Assembly: GCA_038040445.1 (NCBI GenBank)
Contig: JBBPIG010000036.1
Coordinates: 1 to 41,197, forward strand
Origin: Acidobacteriota bacterium
GTDB lineage: Bacteria > Acidobacteriota > Blastocatellia > UBA7656
DNA length: 41,197 nt
Direction of reading: 5' to 3'
In this document: piece after piece, positions 33,718 through 41,050 of the stretch
Layout: every line of letters starts with the position of its first letter
Position numbering within the stretch: position 1 is the stretch's first letter
Notes under the pieces: model-generated
Told to the model about the DNA's origin: nothing
Seen by the model: only the letters and a program-made list of their open reading frames with translations
Database searches by the model: none
Program-made: the position numbers and the translations under genes

Positions 33718-35111
33718 TCTTTCGAAACGAGGGTTACATCGCCGATTTGATCTGGCCAAGTCAAACCAAGAAAATCTCTTCGATCCCCCACACCCCAAAG
33801 TTCTGTCTTTGCACAAATGCAGTCTGGTTTTGGAGCCGTCCGATTAGTCCTGATCGCAGTCTCGTGAAAGAACATTAGTACTTCCGAGGATTGCCGCCCT
33901 TCGCCCATAAATCCGGTAAGTCGGTGGAGAAACTCAGAGACAGCCTGCGCGGCCACGGCAGTGGTGAAGGTAATAACGGCTGGGTTCTGTGTCTCAAGCT
34001 GCGGCGCATAGTGCTCATCGACCAAAAGCTGTCGTTCTTCCGGTGAAAGCGATTCGAGTCTAATTGCATCAGACGAAATCCTCTCGCGGCAAAAAAGGCA
34101 AGCCTCGCCTGGGAGCAACGTTGTGACACGGCCGTTGATTCCACGAATGATTTGCTCCGGCGCATCAATCTTGACCCCTAGGTCAAAGACAGGAATCATG
34201 TACTGCAAAGCAACTTGAACCAAGATTCCTCGTGGTGCCTGCTTATCCGTGGTGCCAAAGATAATGTCGCAGACACGTAACTGCTTGGCGGTTTCTTCCT
34301 CGGTAATGTTACGCGGGTACGTTCGCACAACCGTCCCGAGACCAATGCTCGAAGCGTGCGCGAAGGAGATTTCCGCCTTGTTCTTCCCCTCGTCCGAGAT
34401 GCTTGATCCGTAAACCCTGGTGACATTGGAGCTCTCGAACTGTTCGCCATCAAAAATGGAAATTTTACCGACACCGAGCCGGATAAGTTGTTCCACAACG
34501 GGAGAACCGGTGCCACCGAGTCCAACGACTCCAACATGAAGTCGTTGGAGCAGGCGTTGGATTTCCGGTCCGAAGGCACGCACGTGACGGTCGAAGAAAT
34601 CCGGGAGGGGCGTCTCATCCGCGATAAAGGTCTGAAAACGGAATCTCTGACCGATCGTTCGAATTCGGGCAACTTGCCCCCAGCCATTCCCGGACCAAAT
34701 GCGGCAATTCGCCAGAGTACCGGGTGTAAGGACTAATGAACCATGCGGAACACCAGGGACTCGAGCCGAGAAAAATTCGACCAGCTTGGGTTCTTCGCGA
34801 TCATCCTGCTCAGAAAAATCCGGCGGTCCGAAAGGGTGCCCGTGAGCAAAAATGATCGATGCGCCGATCGCGCGAGCGCGCTTGGCGACCGATGCGTAGG
34901 AGGCAGAATCAATCGAGAGTCGATAAGGCTCTCTACGCAGGTAGTGCGTCTCTGCAACAGGAACTATTTCCCGCACTAGCAATCGCGTTTCGTCTTCTGT
35001 GACGCTGCGTCCACAGAGCAAGTACGCCGCCCCCTCGAGTCCTTGCCGGGAGAAAACGGCTTCTTCAAGCCGGAAGCGAGCGCCTTCTAATAAGGTTAAT
35101 GAATACTGCAT
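33714..35111 (-). CDS. fused JAMM protease - ThiF/E1 activating enzyme
   Basis: A 465-aa fusion. The N-terminal JAB/JAMM domain (about 1-150) has the zinc motif HGHP with His90 and His92, then Ser100 and Asp103 in PDFSEQD, plus a likely Glu26. The ThiF/E1 domain (about 180-420) has the nucleotide motif VVGLGGTGSPVVEQL (197-202), IFDGEQFESSNVTR, CDIIFGTTDKQAPR, and a zinc site of CLFC (338-341) and CIC (431-433). Thus one protein can both adenylate a Ubl C-terminus and cleave or trim Ubl linkages. It lies 6 bases after E2. Known relatives are in the polyUbl/E2/E1-JAB operons described by comparative genomics. Confidence 0.93.
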   Translation of the reverse strand: MQYSLTLLEGARFRLEEAVFSRQGLEGAAYLLCGRSVTEDETRLLVREIVPVAETHYLRREPYRLSIDSASYASVAKRARAIGASIIFAHGHPFGPPDFSEQDDREEPKLVEFFSARVPGVPHGSLVLTPGTLANCRIWSGNGWGQVARIRTIGQRFRFQTFIADETPLPDFFDRHVRAFGPEIQRLLQRLHVGVVGLGGTGSPVVEQLIRLGVGKISIFDGEQFESSNVTRVYGSSISDEGKNKAEISFAHASSIGLGTVVRTYPRNITEEETAKQLRVCDIIFGTTDKQAPRGILVQVALQYMIPVFDLGVKIDAPEQIIRGINGRVTTLLPGEACLFCRERISSDAIRLESLSPEERQLLVDEHYAPQLETQNPAVITFTTAVAAQAVSEFLHRLTGFMGEGRQSSEVLMFFHETAIRTNRTAPKPDCICAKTELWGVGDRRDFLGLTWPDQIGDVTLVSKE

Positions 35112-35117
35112 CAGACT

Positions 35118-35501
35118 TTAGCCTTTCGCCTGAAGCTCTTTTTGTATGAGGGCCAAAAACATCGGCAGGCCATCGACTCCGGCCCGCCAAGGCGTTGTAG
35201 TGAGGTGCCGTGAAAAGCGTTGCCAACGCTGGCCGCAATGATCTTCGAAAGTGCTGGCCGCCTCAGGATACTCGCCCGTACTTCTTAGTTTGATCTCTGG
35301 GGCCACATAGAACATATCCAGCCCAGCAATGTTGTACTGCGCTGGGATCCGAATCATCAGTTCTGTCTGGGCGGAATCAAACAAGGCCGTCGAAACGGCA
35401 AAGTTCGAAATCACGAGGCACGCACCGTTTCCGTCAGAAAGCAGTCGCCACGCGTATCCCTTACTATTGAGATATGTCTCGTCATCTTCCGGAAGCTGCA
35501 T
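35118..35501 (-). CDS. E2-like ubiquitin-conjugating protein (prokaryotic E2 family E type)
   Basis: A 127-aa protein. The ATG at 35499-35501 has GGGAGG 8 bases upstream; the longer frame from 35567 would overlap the Ubl gene much more and is not used. After an N-terminal helix and strands (GYAWRLLSDGNGACLVISN) comes the core MIRIPAQYNIAGLDMFYVAPEI, then FEDHCGQRWQRFSRHL, and a C-terminal helix after WRAGVDG. This pattern fits the prokaryotic E2 family E, which lacks the classical HPN motif. The candidate catalytic cysteine is Cys89 in the EDHCGQ segment; Cys28 is the alternative. It would accept Ubl from the neighbouring E1. Confidence 0.82.
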   Translation of the reverse strand: MQLPEDDETYLNSKGYAWRLLSDGNGACLVISNFAVSTALFDSAQTELMIRIPAQYNIAGLDMFYVAPEIKLRSTGEYPEAASTFEDHCGQRWQRFSRHLTTTPWRAGVDGLPMFLALIQKELQAKG

Positions 35502-35763
35502 TAGCTTGGCCTCCCGGATTGATTTGCTTCGGGGCGCTGTAGAAGTGCATCCCTGGTTCGAGGGCAACCGAATCGTTGTCCTCTACCTTCACATCATCTC
35601 CGGGTCCTGGCACCACTCGAAAAAGATCCCGGTCGGCGCCGATCGGTGGCTCCGCAAGTGCTCGGAGTTCGGCACCGGTCATTGGAGTCTTGGGCGCCTT
35701 GTACGGCTTGTGGTCGATCTGAATAGGAATAAACTTCTTGTCCTCATCATGTGGTTTGTCCAT
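35482..35763 (-). CDS. ubiquitin-like modifier (multiubiquitin-type domain)
   Basis: A 93-aa single-domain protein and first gene of the leftward operon. A beta-grasp pattern is visible: FIPIQIDHKPYKAPKTPMTG, ELRALAEPPIG, DLFRVVPGPGDD, then a strand ending GMHFYSAP. This matches the multiubiquitin (polyUbl) domain, here as one copy. Residues 84-85 are Gly-Gly, followed by an 8-residue tail (QANAASGR), so maturation would be needed to expose GG. The stop lies inside the E2 gene (20-bp overlap), and the GG codons form part of the E2 ribosome binding site. AGGAG precedes the ATG. Confidence 0.85.
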   Translation of the reverse strand: MDKPHDEDKKFIPIQIDHKPYKAPKTPMTGAELRALAEPPIGADRDLFRVVPGPGDDVKVEDNDSVALEPGMHFYSAPKQINPGGQANAASGR

Positions 35764-35914
35764 TTTGGCAGTCTCCTGGTTAGAATCGTCTTAGCGTCCT
35801 TGACACACCAACAGGAAGTTCCTATGCTGTATCAGGACAAGCTCATAGTAGCAGGAAACAAAAATATCTGTCAACACTGACAGGATATCTCCATCCTTAA
35901 ACAGGAATACATCA
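35764..35914. promoter_or_regulatory. divergent promoter/operator of the island
   Basis: The 151-base gap between the Ubl operon and the XRE operon. CAGGA occurs five times in the plus orientation at 35812, 35833, 35852, 35881 and 35902, with spacings of 21, 19, 29 and 21 bases, about two helical turns. A palindrome CTGTCA-ACAC-TGACAG lies at 35868-35883, and AGGAAGTTCCT at 35813-35823. These are good candidate operators for the adjacent XRE repressor, controlling both operons together. Confidence 0.65.
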
Positions 35915-36271
35915 ATGGGTGACCTATACTCCTTTATTGGAGCGAAGATTCGAGAACTACGTCGAAGCTATGGCGGCACGGGTATCAGCCAGGAGGGGCT
36001 CGCGATTGCTATGAAGAAGACGCCCAACACAATCTCTCGTTGGGAAACGGCTTCATACAAGCCAACGATTAGGGACCTGCATAAGCTGGCTCAGTTCTTT
36101 GGGGTAAGCATCTCCGTGTTTTTCCCCACGGCTGAAAACTCGAGACTCCAAGCCTTAATGAGCGCGACGGGTGACCTCGACGACGAGGACCTAGACGAGC
36201 TGACGCGCTATGCCCAATTTCGTAAGGCTCGGAAGGCTCTCAACGAATCGAGTAAACGAAAGAAGCGGTGA
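35915..36271 (+). CDS. XRE family transcriptional regulator
   Basis: A 118-aa repressor-like protein. The helix-turn-helix is at about 6-62 (IGAKIRELRRSYGGTGIS, then LAIAMKKTPNTISRWETASYKP). A C-terminal helical tail (about 75-118) is rich in Asp/Glu then Lys/Arg. It is the first gene of the rightward operon and is followed after 4 bases by the ImmA/IrrE-type gene. This pairing is typical of systems where the protease cleaves the repressor on a cue, as with ImmR/ImmA or DdrO/IrrE. It probably controls the divergent Ubl operon. Confidence 0.9.
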   Translation: MGDLYSFIGAKIRELRRSYGGTGISQEGLAIAMKKTPNTISRWETASYKPTIRDLHKLAQFFGVSISVFFPTAENSRLQALMSATGDLDDEDLDELTRYAQFRKARKALNESSKRKKR

Positions 36272-36275
36272 TCCG

Positions 36276-36929
36276 ATGAGTCGTTCGATATACTACGCCG
36301 AGATGCGCTCTCTCGCTCAAGCAAAGCGAGCGCAATACAATGTTGAGACAGCGGCGCTCAATCTGCGTTTTGTGCAAGGTATCTACAGAAACGAAGGTAT
36401 CAAGATCGACTATTGGGATACGAAGCGTAGAAAGATCCGTGCCGCATATTTCTGCGACGACGGCGACTTCTCAGTAATGATCAACAAGAGTCTGCCGCGT
36501 GAGCCAAAACTCTTCGCGCTTGTTCACGAACTAAAGCACCACTACAAGGACCAACTGCTAATTCAAGCTGGCGAGATAAGGTGCGGTGACTATAATGCTG
36601 GCGAGCTCATCGAGAAAGGAGCCGAGGTCTTTGCGGCAGAGTTCATCTACCCAGAAGCAGAAATGCAACTGTTACTGGAGGAGTTAGCTATAACCACCGA
36701 AAATTGCTCGCCCGAGAGCTTAGTGGAGGTTAAGAGAACCTGCGGCGCAGTGGTGAGTTACACTTTCTTGGTAAAGCGTTTCGAGTGGCTTGATCTTATT
36801 GAGCGCGGTGAATACTCCAAAGTACAATTCACGAAGCTAGAAGAATCCATCTACGGACCCGCTTTTTACAAGCAAGACTGGTTTAAGCAAAGTCGAGCGC
36901 GCAAGACCGGCCGACGGGTAACTCCTTAG
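36276..36929 (+). CDS. ImmA/IrrE-type metalloprotease
   Basis: A 217-aa zinc protease. The ATG at 36276 is 4 bases after the XRE stop; the longer frame from 36210 would overlap XRE. The HExxH site is HELKH (His84, Glu85, His88) in LVHELKHHYKD, and a further acidic segment EKGAEVFAAEFIYP supplies the third ligand, as in IrrE/ImmA. The C-terminal part (about 130-217) is helical and basic at its end. Known relatives cleave the cognate XRE repressor, so the likely substrate is the upstream protein. Confidence 0.9.
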   Translation: MSRSIYYAEMRSLAQAKRAQYNVETAALNLRFVQGIYRNEGIKIDYWDTKRRKIRAAYFCDDGDFSVMINKSLPREPKLFALVHELKHHYKDQLLIQAGEIRCGDYNAGELIEKGAEVFAAEFIYPEAEMQLLLEELAITTENCSPESLVEVKRTCGAVVSYTFLVKRFEWLDLIERGEYSKVQFTKLEESIYGPAFYKQDWFKQSRARKTGRRVTP

Positions 36930-37023
36930 AATCACTGAGTCCAGCAAAATCAAACTCCTGCTGCCGGCGGAGTAACGCCAGCTTGGTGGTGCGATTCGCT
37001 GTTGGGATATGAGTTGATCCAAT

Positions 37024-38253
37024 ATGACAAATTGGTTAATGGCAGCTTCCATTCACAGCACTGACATACAACCAATGTACATCGGCAAGCCCTGGCCCTA
37101 TCGAGTGGCACCAAACGACAGACTCGTAGCGGGCGACGTAGTTTATCTCTTTGCGGGACAATCAGGACTGTATGGTTGGGGTTATGTAACGAAAATTGAG
37201 CGGTATCAAGACTCGGACTTAAGAAGGGAAATGCTGAAAGTCGGTGTGTCCCGTCCAGTTATCCAGGAAGGTCTTGTCACCCTTGCGGAAATAAACCAAG
37301 TGGGCGTTCTGGCAGGTATTGTGGAGCGACTCGACGGCAACTTTGCGGAGTTGTATCCCAAGGAAGTTAACGCGTTCAATTCGCTCCTGCAGTCAAAAGG
37401 TACTGAAACTCCGCCTGGCATGGCTGAGATTCAAGACCACTTCGACCGACTCGGCATTCGAGATGACTCCTCTTTTGCGCCTAAACTAGCACTTGCAATC
37501 GAGCGGTACAATCAAGCTTCGATCCTATATGCCGACCTGGACAAGTTCAAGACGGTCGATGACACATATGGTCACGAAGTCGGGGATAAGGTTATCGTCG
37601 CCGCTTTCCGGGTTGTACAAAGTGTTATTCAAGACATTGGAGAGGACTTTCGTCCTCACACTGCCGGCGACGAGATTATTCTCCTCCTTCCAAACGTCAT
37701 TGACCCTGATGCTATGGAGATTGCCGAGCGCATAAGAACAGCGATAGAGCAACATGACTTTCCCGTCATTGGTCGAGGTCGCGTGACCATAACGATCGGA
37801 GTAGCAACATACCCAGATACTTGCGCGGATTGGCAACAATTAAGAACAACTGCCGACGTGACCGCCGGACAAGCAAAGAAGGTACGTCGGAATAGAGTCG
37901 TAAGCTGCGCAGAAAAGCGCGATGCACCGCCGCATGTTACGGATCGAGACTTAGCTGATCTACAGTTAGAGCTCCAAAAGCTAGATGCAATGACTATGGG
38001 CCGTCCGACTAACGGATCGGAAATGGCCAAGATCAAGCTCCAAAAAATCTTTACAATAGAGAGAGTGGTTAAACGTCTCCAGGCCGAAGGCCGTCCGGCA
38101 ATGGCGTGGAAGCTGCAGAGGCAGATTCACGCAATTAAGATGGACGGGCGCGTAGCAACAGATTCTCAGCGCCAGATGGATAGATTGATAGATATTGAGG
38201 CTGAGAGAAATGCGCTTAGGGAAGAGGAAGAGCGAAAGAAGGACGACAGATAA
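37024..38253 (+). CDS. GGDEF-like nucleotidyl cyclase with a novel N-terminal domain
   Basis: A 409-aa protein, third in the rightward operon. Residues about 18-120 form a beta-rich domain (RLVAGDVVYLFAGQSGLYGW, GYVTKIERYQD) that is reminiscent of PUA/EVE-like folds; I am not sure. The GGDEF-like domain (about 150-290) keeps metal and substrate residues: YADLDKFKTVDDTYG with Asp171, and the signature loop AGDEI (214-218) in place of GGDEF. A Lys/Arg-rich helical C-terminus (about 300-409) ends in EEEERKKDDR. Ala at the first Gly may change product or activity. It is not a standard multi-sensor diguanylate cyclase; a conflict-system signal synthase is possible. Confidence 0.8.
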   Translation: MTNWLMAASIHSTDIQPMYIGKPWPYRVAPNDRLVAGDVVYLFAGQSGLYGWGYVTKIERYQDSDLRREMLKVGVSRPVIQEGLVTLAEINQVGVLAGIVERLDGNFAELYPKEVNAFNSLLQSKGTETPPGMAEIQDHFDRLGIRDDSSFAPKLALAIERYNQASILYADLDKFKTVDDTYGHEVGDKVIVAAFRVVQSVIQDIGEDFRPHTAGDEIILLLPNVIDPDAMEIAERIRTAIEQHDFPVIGRGRVTITIGVATYPDTCADWQQLRTTADVTAGQAKKVRRNRVVSCAEKRDAPPHVTDRDLADLQLELQKLDAMTMGRPTNGSEMAKIKLQKIFTIERVVKRLQAEGRPAMAWKLQRQIHAIKMDGRVATDSQRQMDRLIDIEAERNALREEEERKKDDR

Positions 38254-38357
38254 AAGGGATGGTGCGTCAAACAGATGATTCAGAAATTAAGATCTAAGGC
38301 AGTTACCTTGATAGCGAAGGTCCTCCGGGTTCTTTGCAAGGCTTAACCTCCCTGATC

Positions 38358-39098
38358 TCACGGCTTCGTGCCAAAGAGACCCTCAACATCAATGAACGGT
38401 ATTATGTCTATATAGTCTTCATCATCCTTTCGGTTATGGTACATAGCCATCCACCGGTACTTTTCGAGTACGTGTGGTAGTTTCGCGAATCTCCGCGCAC
38501 CCTCTTCGACGACCTCCCGGTGTCGTTCAGGAAATCTTACAGCATCTACCCGCGATGCGGGTCCGTCGGTAATGTAGCGAAAGTAATCGAGAAAGAGCAC
38601 CCCGTCCTCATCTTCTAAGATTAGGTCATCGGGAGGTGGATATGGAAAACTCCGACCTTGCTGTTGTGCTAGCTTCGCGATGGAAGGCTCCACGACCACC
38701 CTTGGGTATTTCGCGACTCTCTGCTCTAGGAGATAGCTATTGACAACACCCTCGCTAAAGACGAGTTGCTCACTTTGATAGTGCTTGCCCTGTGTGATCG
38801 CACCGCGTAGCAGCAGCCCGTATTCAACAAACATCGCTTGAGTCACGATACAGCGCCAGAACACCCAGTTCAATCCGGCAAGAGTTGGCGACCCACTCAT
38901 TATTACGGAGTCTGAGAACATCTTCGTCTGACCTTGGAAGTCCCCGCTCGGTTTATTATCCGCCCCCACATACGTCAGGGCTTTTTCCAGCGCTTCGATA
39001 ATAGGTGTTGCGTTGTCATCCCTCGCCGCTCTATCTATTAGGTCTTTGAATCCCAACACGTCAAGAAAGGCTACAATCCTCGGTTCAAACGTTCCCAT
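38358..39098 (-). CDS. class III nucleotide-cyclase-like protein
   Basis: A 246-aa protein. The start ATG at 39096-39098 follows a GGGGGGAG run; the longer frame to 39137 is not used. The N-terminus IVAFLDVLGFKDLI (Asp13) and FSDSVIM (Asp63) match the two metal-binding Asp of class III adenylate/guanylate cyclases. The segment LLLRGAITQGKHYQSEQLVFSEGVVNSYLLEQRVAKYPRVVV corresponds in layout to the cyclase core beta-strand and helix. Relatives of this compact form include uridylate/cytidylate cyclases of Pycsar defence, but I cannot show this one is of that type. It follows the TIR-like gene, 194 bases away. Confidence 0.72.
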   Translation of the reverse strand: MGTFEPRIVAFLDVLGFKDLIDRAARDDNATPIIEALEKALTYVGADNKPSGDFQGQTKMFSDSVIMSGSPTLAGLNWVFWRCIVTQAMFVEYGLLLRGAITQGKHYQSEQLVFSEGVVNSYLLEQRVAKYPRVVVEPSIAKLAQQQGRSFPYPPPDDLILEDEDGVLFLDYFRYITDGPASRVDAVRFPERHREVVEEGARRFAKLPHVLEKYRWMAMYHNRKDDEDYIDIIPFIDVEGLFGTKP

Positions 39099-39292
39099 AG
39101 CTCCCCCCAGAAACGAGACATCCGACCGCCAATACATTGAGCGACGCTCATCGGCCTCGTAACAACTTAGAGGCTGCGCCCTCGTTTGATTTCACGCCGC
39201 GACCGGAAATCTTCCTTAATAAACGCCGGCCTTTGCGGGGCCAATATCAATACCGAAGTTCCCTTTATTATCGTCGCGTCGGGATAACCACG

Positions 39293-40207
39293 TTATGTAT
39301 GATCGCTGACTCGATGTTGAATAGTATCCTTCTCGTGGACTGCCCATTCAACCAGATCATATATGATATTCGCTTCGACGAAGTTACGCGCAAAACCCGT
39401 TTCTACGAGCAAAGTGACAGCAACCGCGTCTTTGCCTGTTCTTACGCTATAAATAGTTTCCGCTAAGAGGCTCAATGGAAATTTTTCGCCTAGCTTAGCC
39501 AGGCGTTCCTTGACACTCTCAACAAGTTCGGTGGGTGCGTATGTCTCAAGCTCGCGTTGCCAGAATAGATGACTAAAGAGGTGGTTCTTTTGCTTTTCGG
39601 TCAACGATTTCCAGATATTTGCCGTAATCCGCTTCACATCTTTGTCTTGCACTTCATTTAGAGCATTCTTAATAAGGTCCAGTTCATCGGATTCAATTAA
39701 GCGTCCTCCCAAGGTATAGGCTATTTCTAGGCCTCTATTTGGAAGGACAAAGGCGGCTGGAAGCGCTCCAGAGGGATCTGCGACTGTTTCCTGAAGTGCG
39801 CGCGTCAGTTGACGCCGCATTTCTGCATTCTGCATGTCACGAGTGACGAGTACCCGTAAGCTTCTGAGGTCGAATGGGATTTCTTGAACATTGTCTGTTA
39901 TCAGTACCACTGGTTTTTGAATCCCATGCGCTAGTCCGAGTTCGTAGAACACGTTTACATTGCAGCCGGTCAGGTCTGCCAAGAGGACACCAGCCAGCTT
40001 GGTTAATCGCCAAACATCCTCCATGATCGGCGAGGGCTTGGACAGGCTGTCAGCTCTCAGTGGCTGAAGGCCCGCATCCCGAATCGCCGGCGCGTAGACA
40101 CGTCGATACCGATCATCGAAACCAGGCCCGAAAGGCATTATGACAAAGCAGAGCTTCTTAGAGTCTACGACGTGACGACGCTTGCTAGGTTGTATCCTTG
40201 AACTCAT
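39293..40207 (-). CDS. TIR/nucleoside deoxyribosyltransferase-like protein with a helical C-terminus
   Basis: A 304-aa protein. Residues 18-125 carry the pattern CFVIMPFG, PAIRDAGLQPLRAD, VLLADLTGCNVNVFYELGLAHG (Asp78, Glu89) and the segment PFDLRSLRVLV. This matches the TIR-like/nucleoside 2-deoxyribosyltransferase-like fold, with Glu89 in the position of the catalytic glutamate, so NAD or nucleoside glycosidase activity is plausible. The rest (about 170-304) is helical without clear motif; I do not see a cyclic-nucleotide-binding domain. The ribosome binding site is weak. It is upstream of the cyclase-like gene. Confidence 0.8.
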   Translation of the reverse strand: MSSRIQPSKRRHVVDSKKLCFVIMPFGPGFDDRYRRVYAPAIRDAGLQPLRADSLSKPSPIMEDVWRLTKLAGVLLADLTGCNVNVFYELGLAHGIQKPVVLITDNVQEIPFDLRSLRVLVTRDMQNAEMRRQLTRALQETVADPSGALPAAFVLPNRGLEIAYTLGGRLIESDELDLIKNALNEVQDKDVKRITANIWKSLTEKQKNHLFSHLFWQRELETYAPTELVESVKERLAKLGEKFPLSLLAETIYSVRTGKDAVAVTLLVETGFARNFVEANIIYDLVEWAVHEKDTIQHRVSDHT

Positions 40208-40762
40208 CTAGAGCGAGATATTAACTTTCTTTGTTGATATCCCCAAAGGGAGAATTAGAAGATTCGTTAATATTTGCTTTGAGGGAACACTTGAGCACCC
40301 ACTACCCTGTCGCCTTCCGTGTAAAAGCACGACATCAACCCCTACTGCTACGACAAACCCCAATGTTCCTAGGCTGTGGATAACCAGTATTGCGATAACT
40401 TGTCGTCAATGTTGACTACGACTGACATTCACCATACATTCGCTGTTACCGCTATCCTAAAACGGCTCTCACTGCCACATTCCCAACAACCAGGGCAATG
40501 GCGTTTGGCAGATTACGCGCATTACTATCAATATGCTGGTAAATCTCTTGCCGCCGCATACACCTCCACAAGTCGCAGACTATGCCTCAGCCACGAGATT
40601 TACCTTTTGAGAAAACATGGTTCTACTGCTGAGGAATATCAGGAGGAATTACCAACTTGAAATACATCGAAAAAAAACAGCGAGGCAAGATCATCTACAA
40701 AATTATCTACAGTGGGTTTTCAAGCGTGAAAAAAAGAGGCTGTATATTATTGAAAATAAAGG
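40208..40762. other. AT-rich right end of the island
   Basis: This stretch of 555 bases holds the promoter of the leftward TIR-like gene and the arm-like repeat at 40692-40712. The frame 40376-40660 has no supported start or family. A GGAGGAATT at about 40641 precedes a short frame, but the product is only an AT-rich fragment running into tRNA-Arg. I see no integrase. Confidence 0.5.
40692..40712 (+). repeat. 21-bp island-end direct repeat, right copy
   Basis: Identical over 21 bases to 32899-32919, ending 50 bases before the attachment core. See the left copy for the unit structure. Confidence 0.75.
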
Positions 40763-40836
<74 letters not shown>

Positions 40837-40845
40837 AAAAAGATA

Positions 40846-40912
40846 AGCCAAAAGTAAAAAGGCAAAAGTTTGACTGACTCACTTTTGCCTTTTGCCTTTT
40901 ACTTTTGCCTTC
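40846..40912. repeat. heptamer repeat, two inverted arms (CTTTTGC family)
   Basis: GCCAAAA/GGCAAAA-type heptamers (40846-40868) face an inverted arm of CTTTTGC, CTTTTGC, CTTTTAC units (40881-40912). It fills the gap between the two tRNA genes. Confidence 0.8.
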
Positions 40913-40918
40913 AAAGAG

Positions 40919-40992
<74 letters not shown>

Positions 40993-41050
40993 ATAAGCAG
41001 GACCAATTCTAAAGGAGCACAGAGCGCGGGTCAATGAGTCGAAAGTCAGA

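Noticed and set aside
40376-40660. Possible integrase remnant at the island's right end
   Set aside because: No recombinase motif (no HxxR or catalytic Tyr context) is visible in any frame; I cannot support it.
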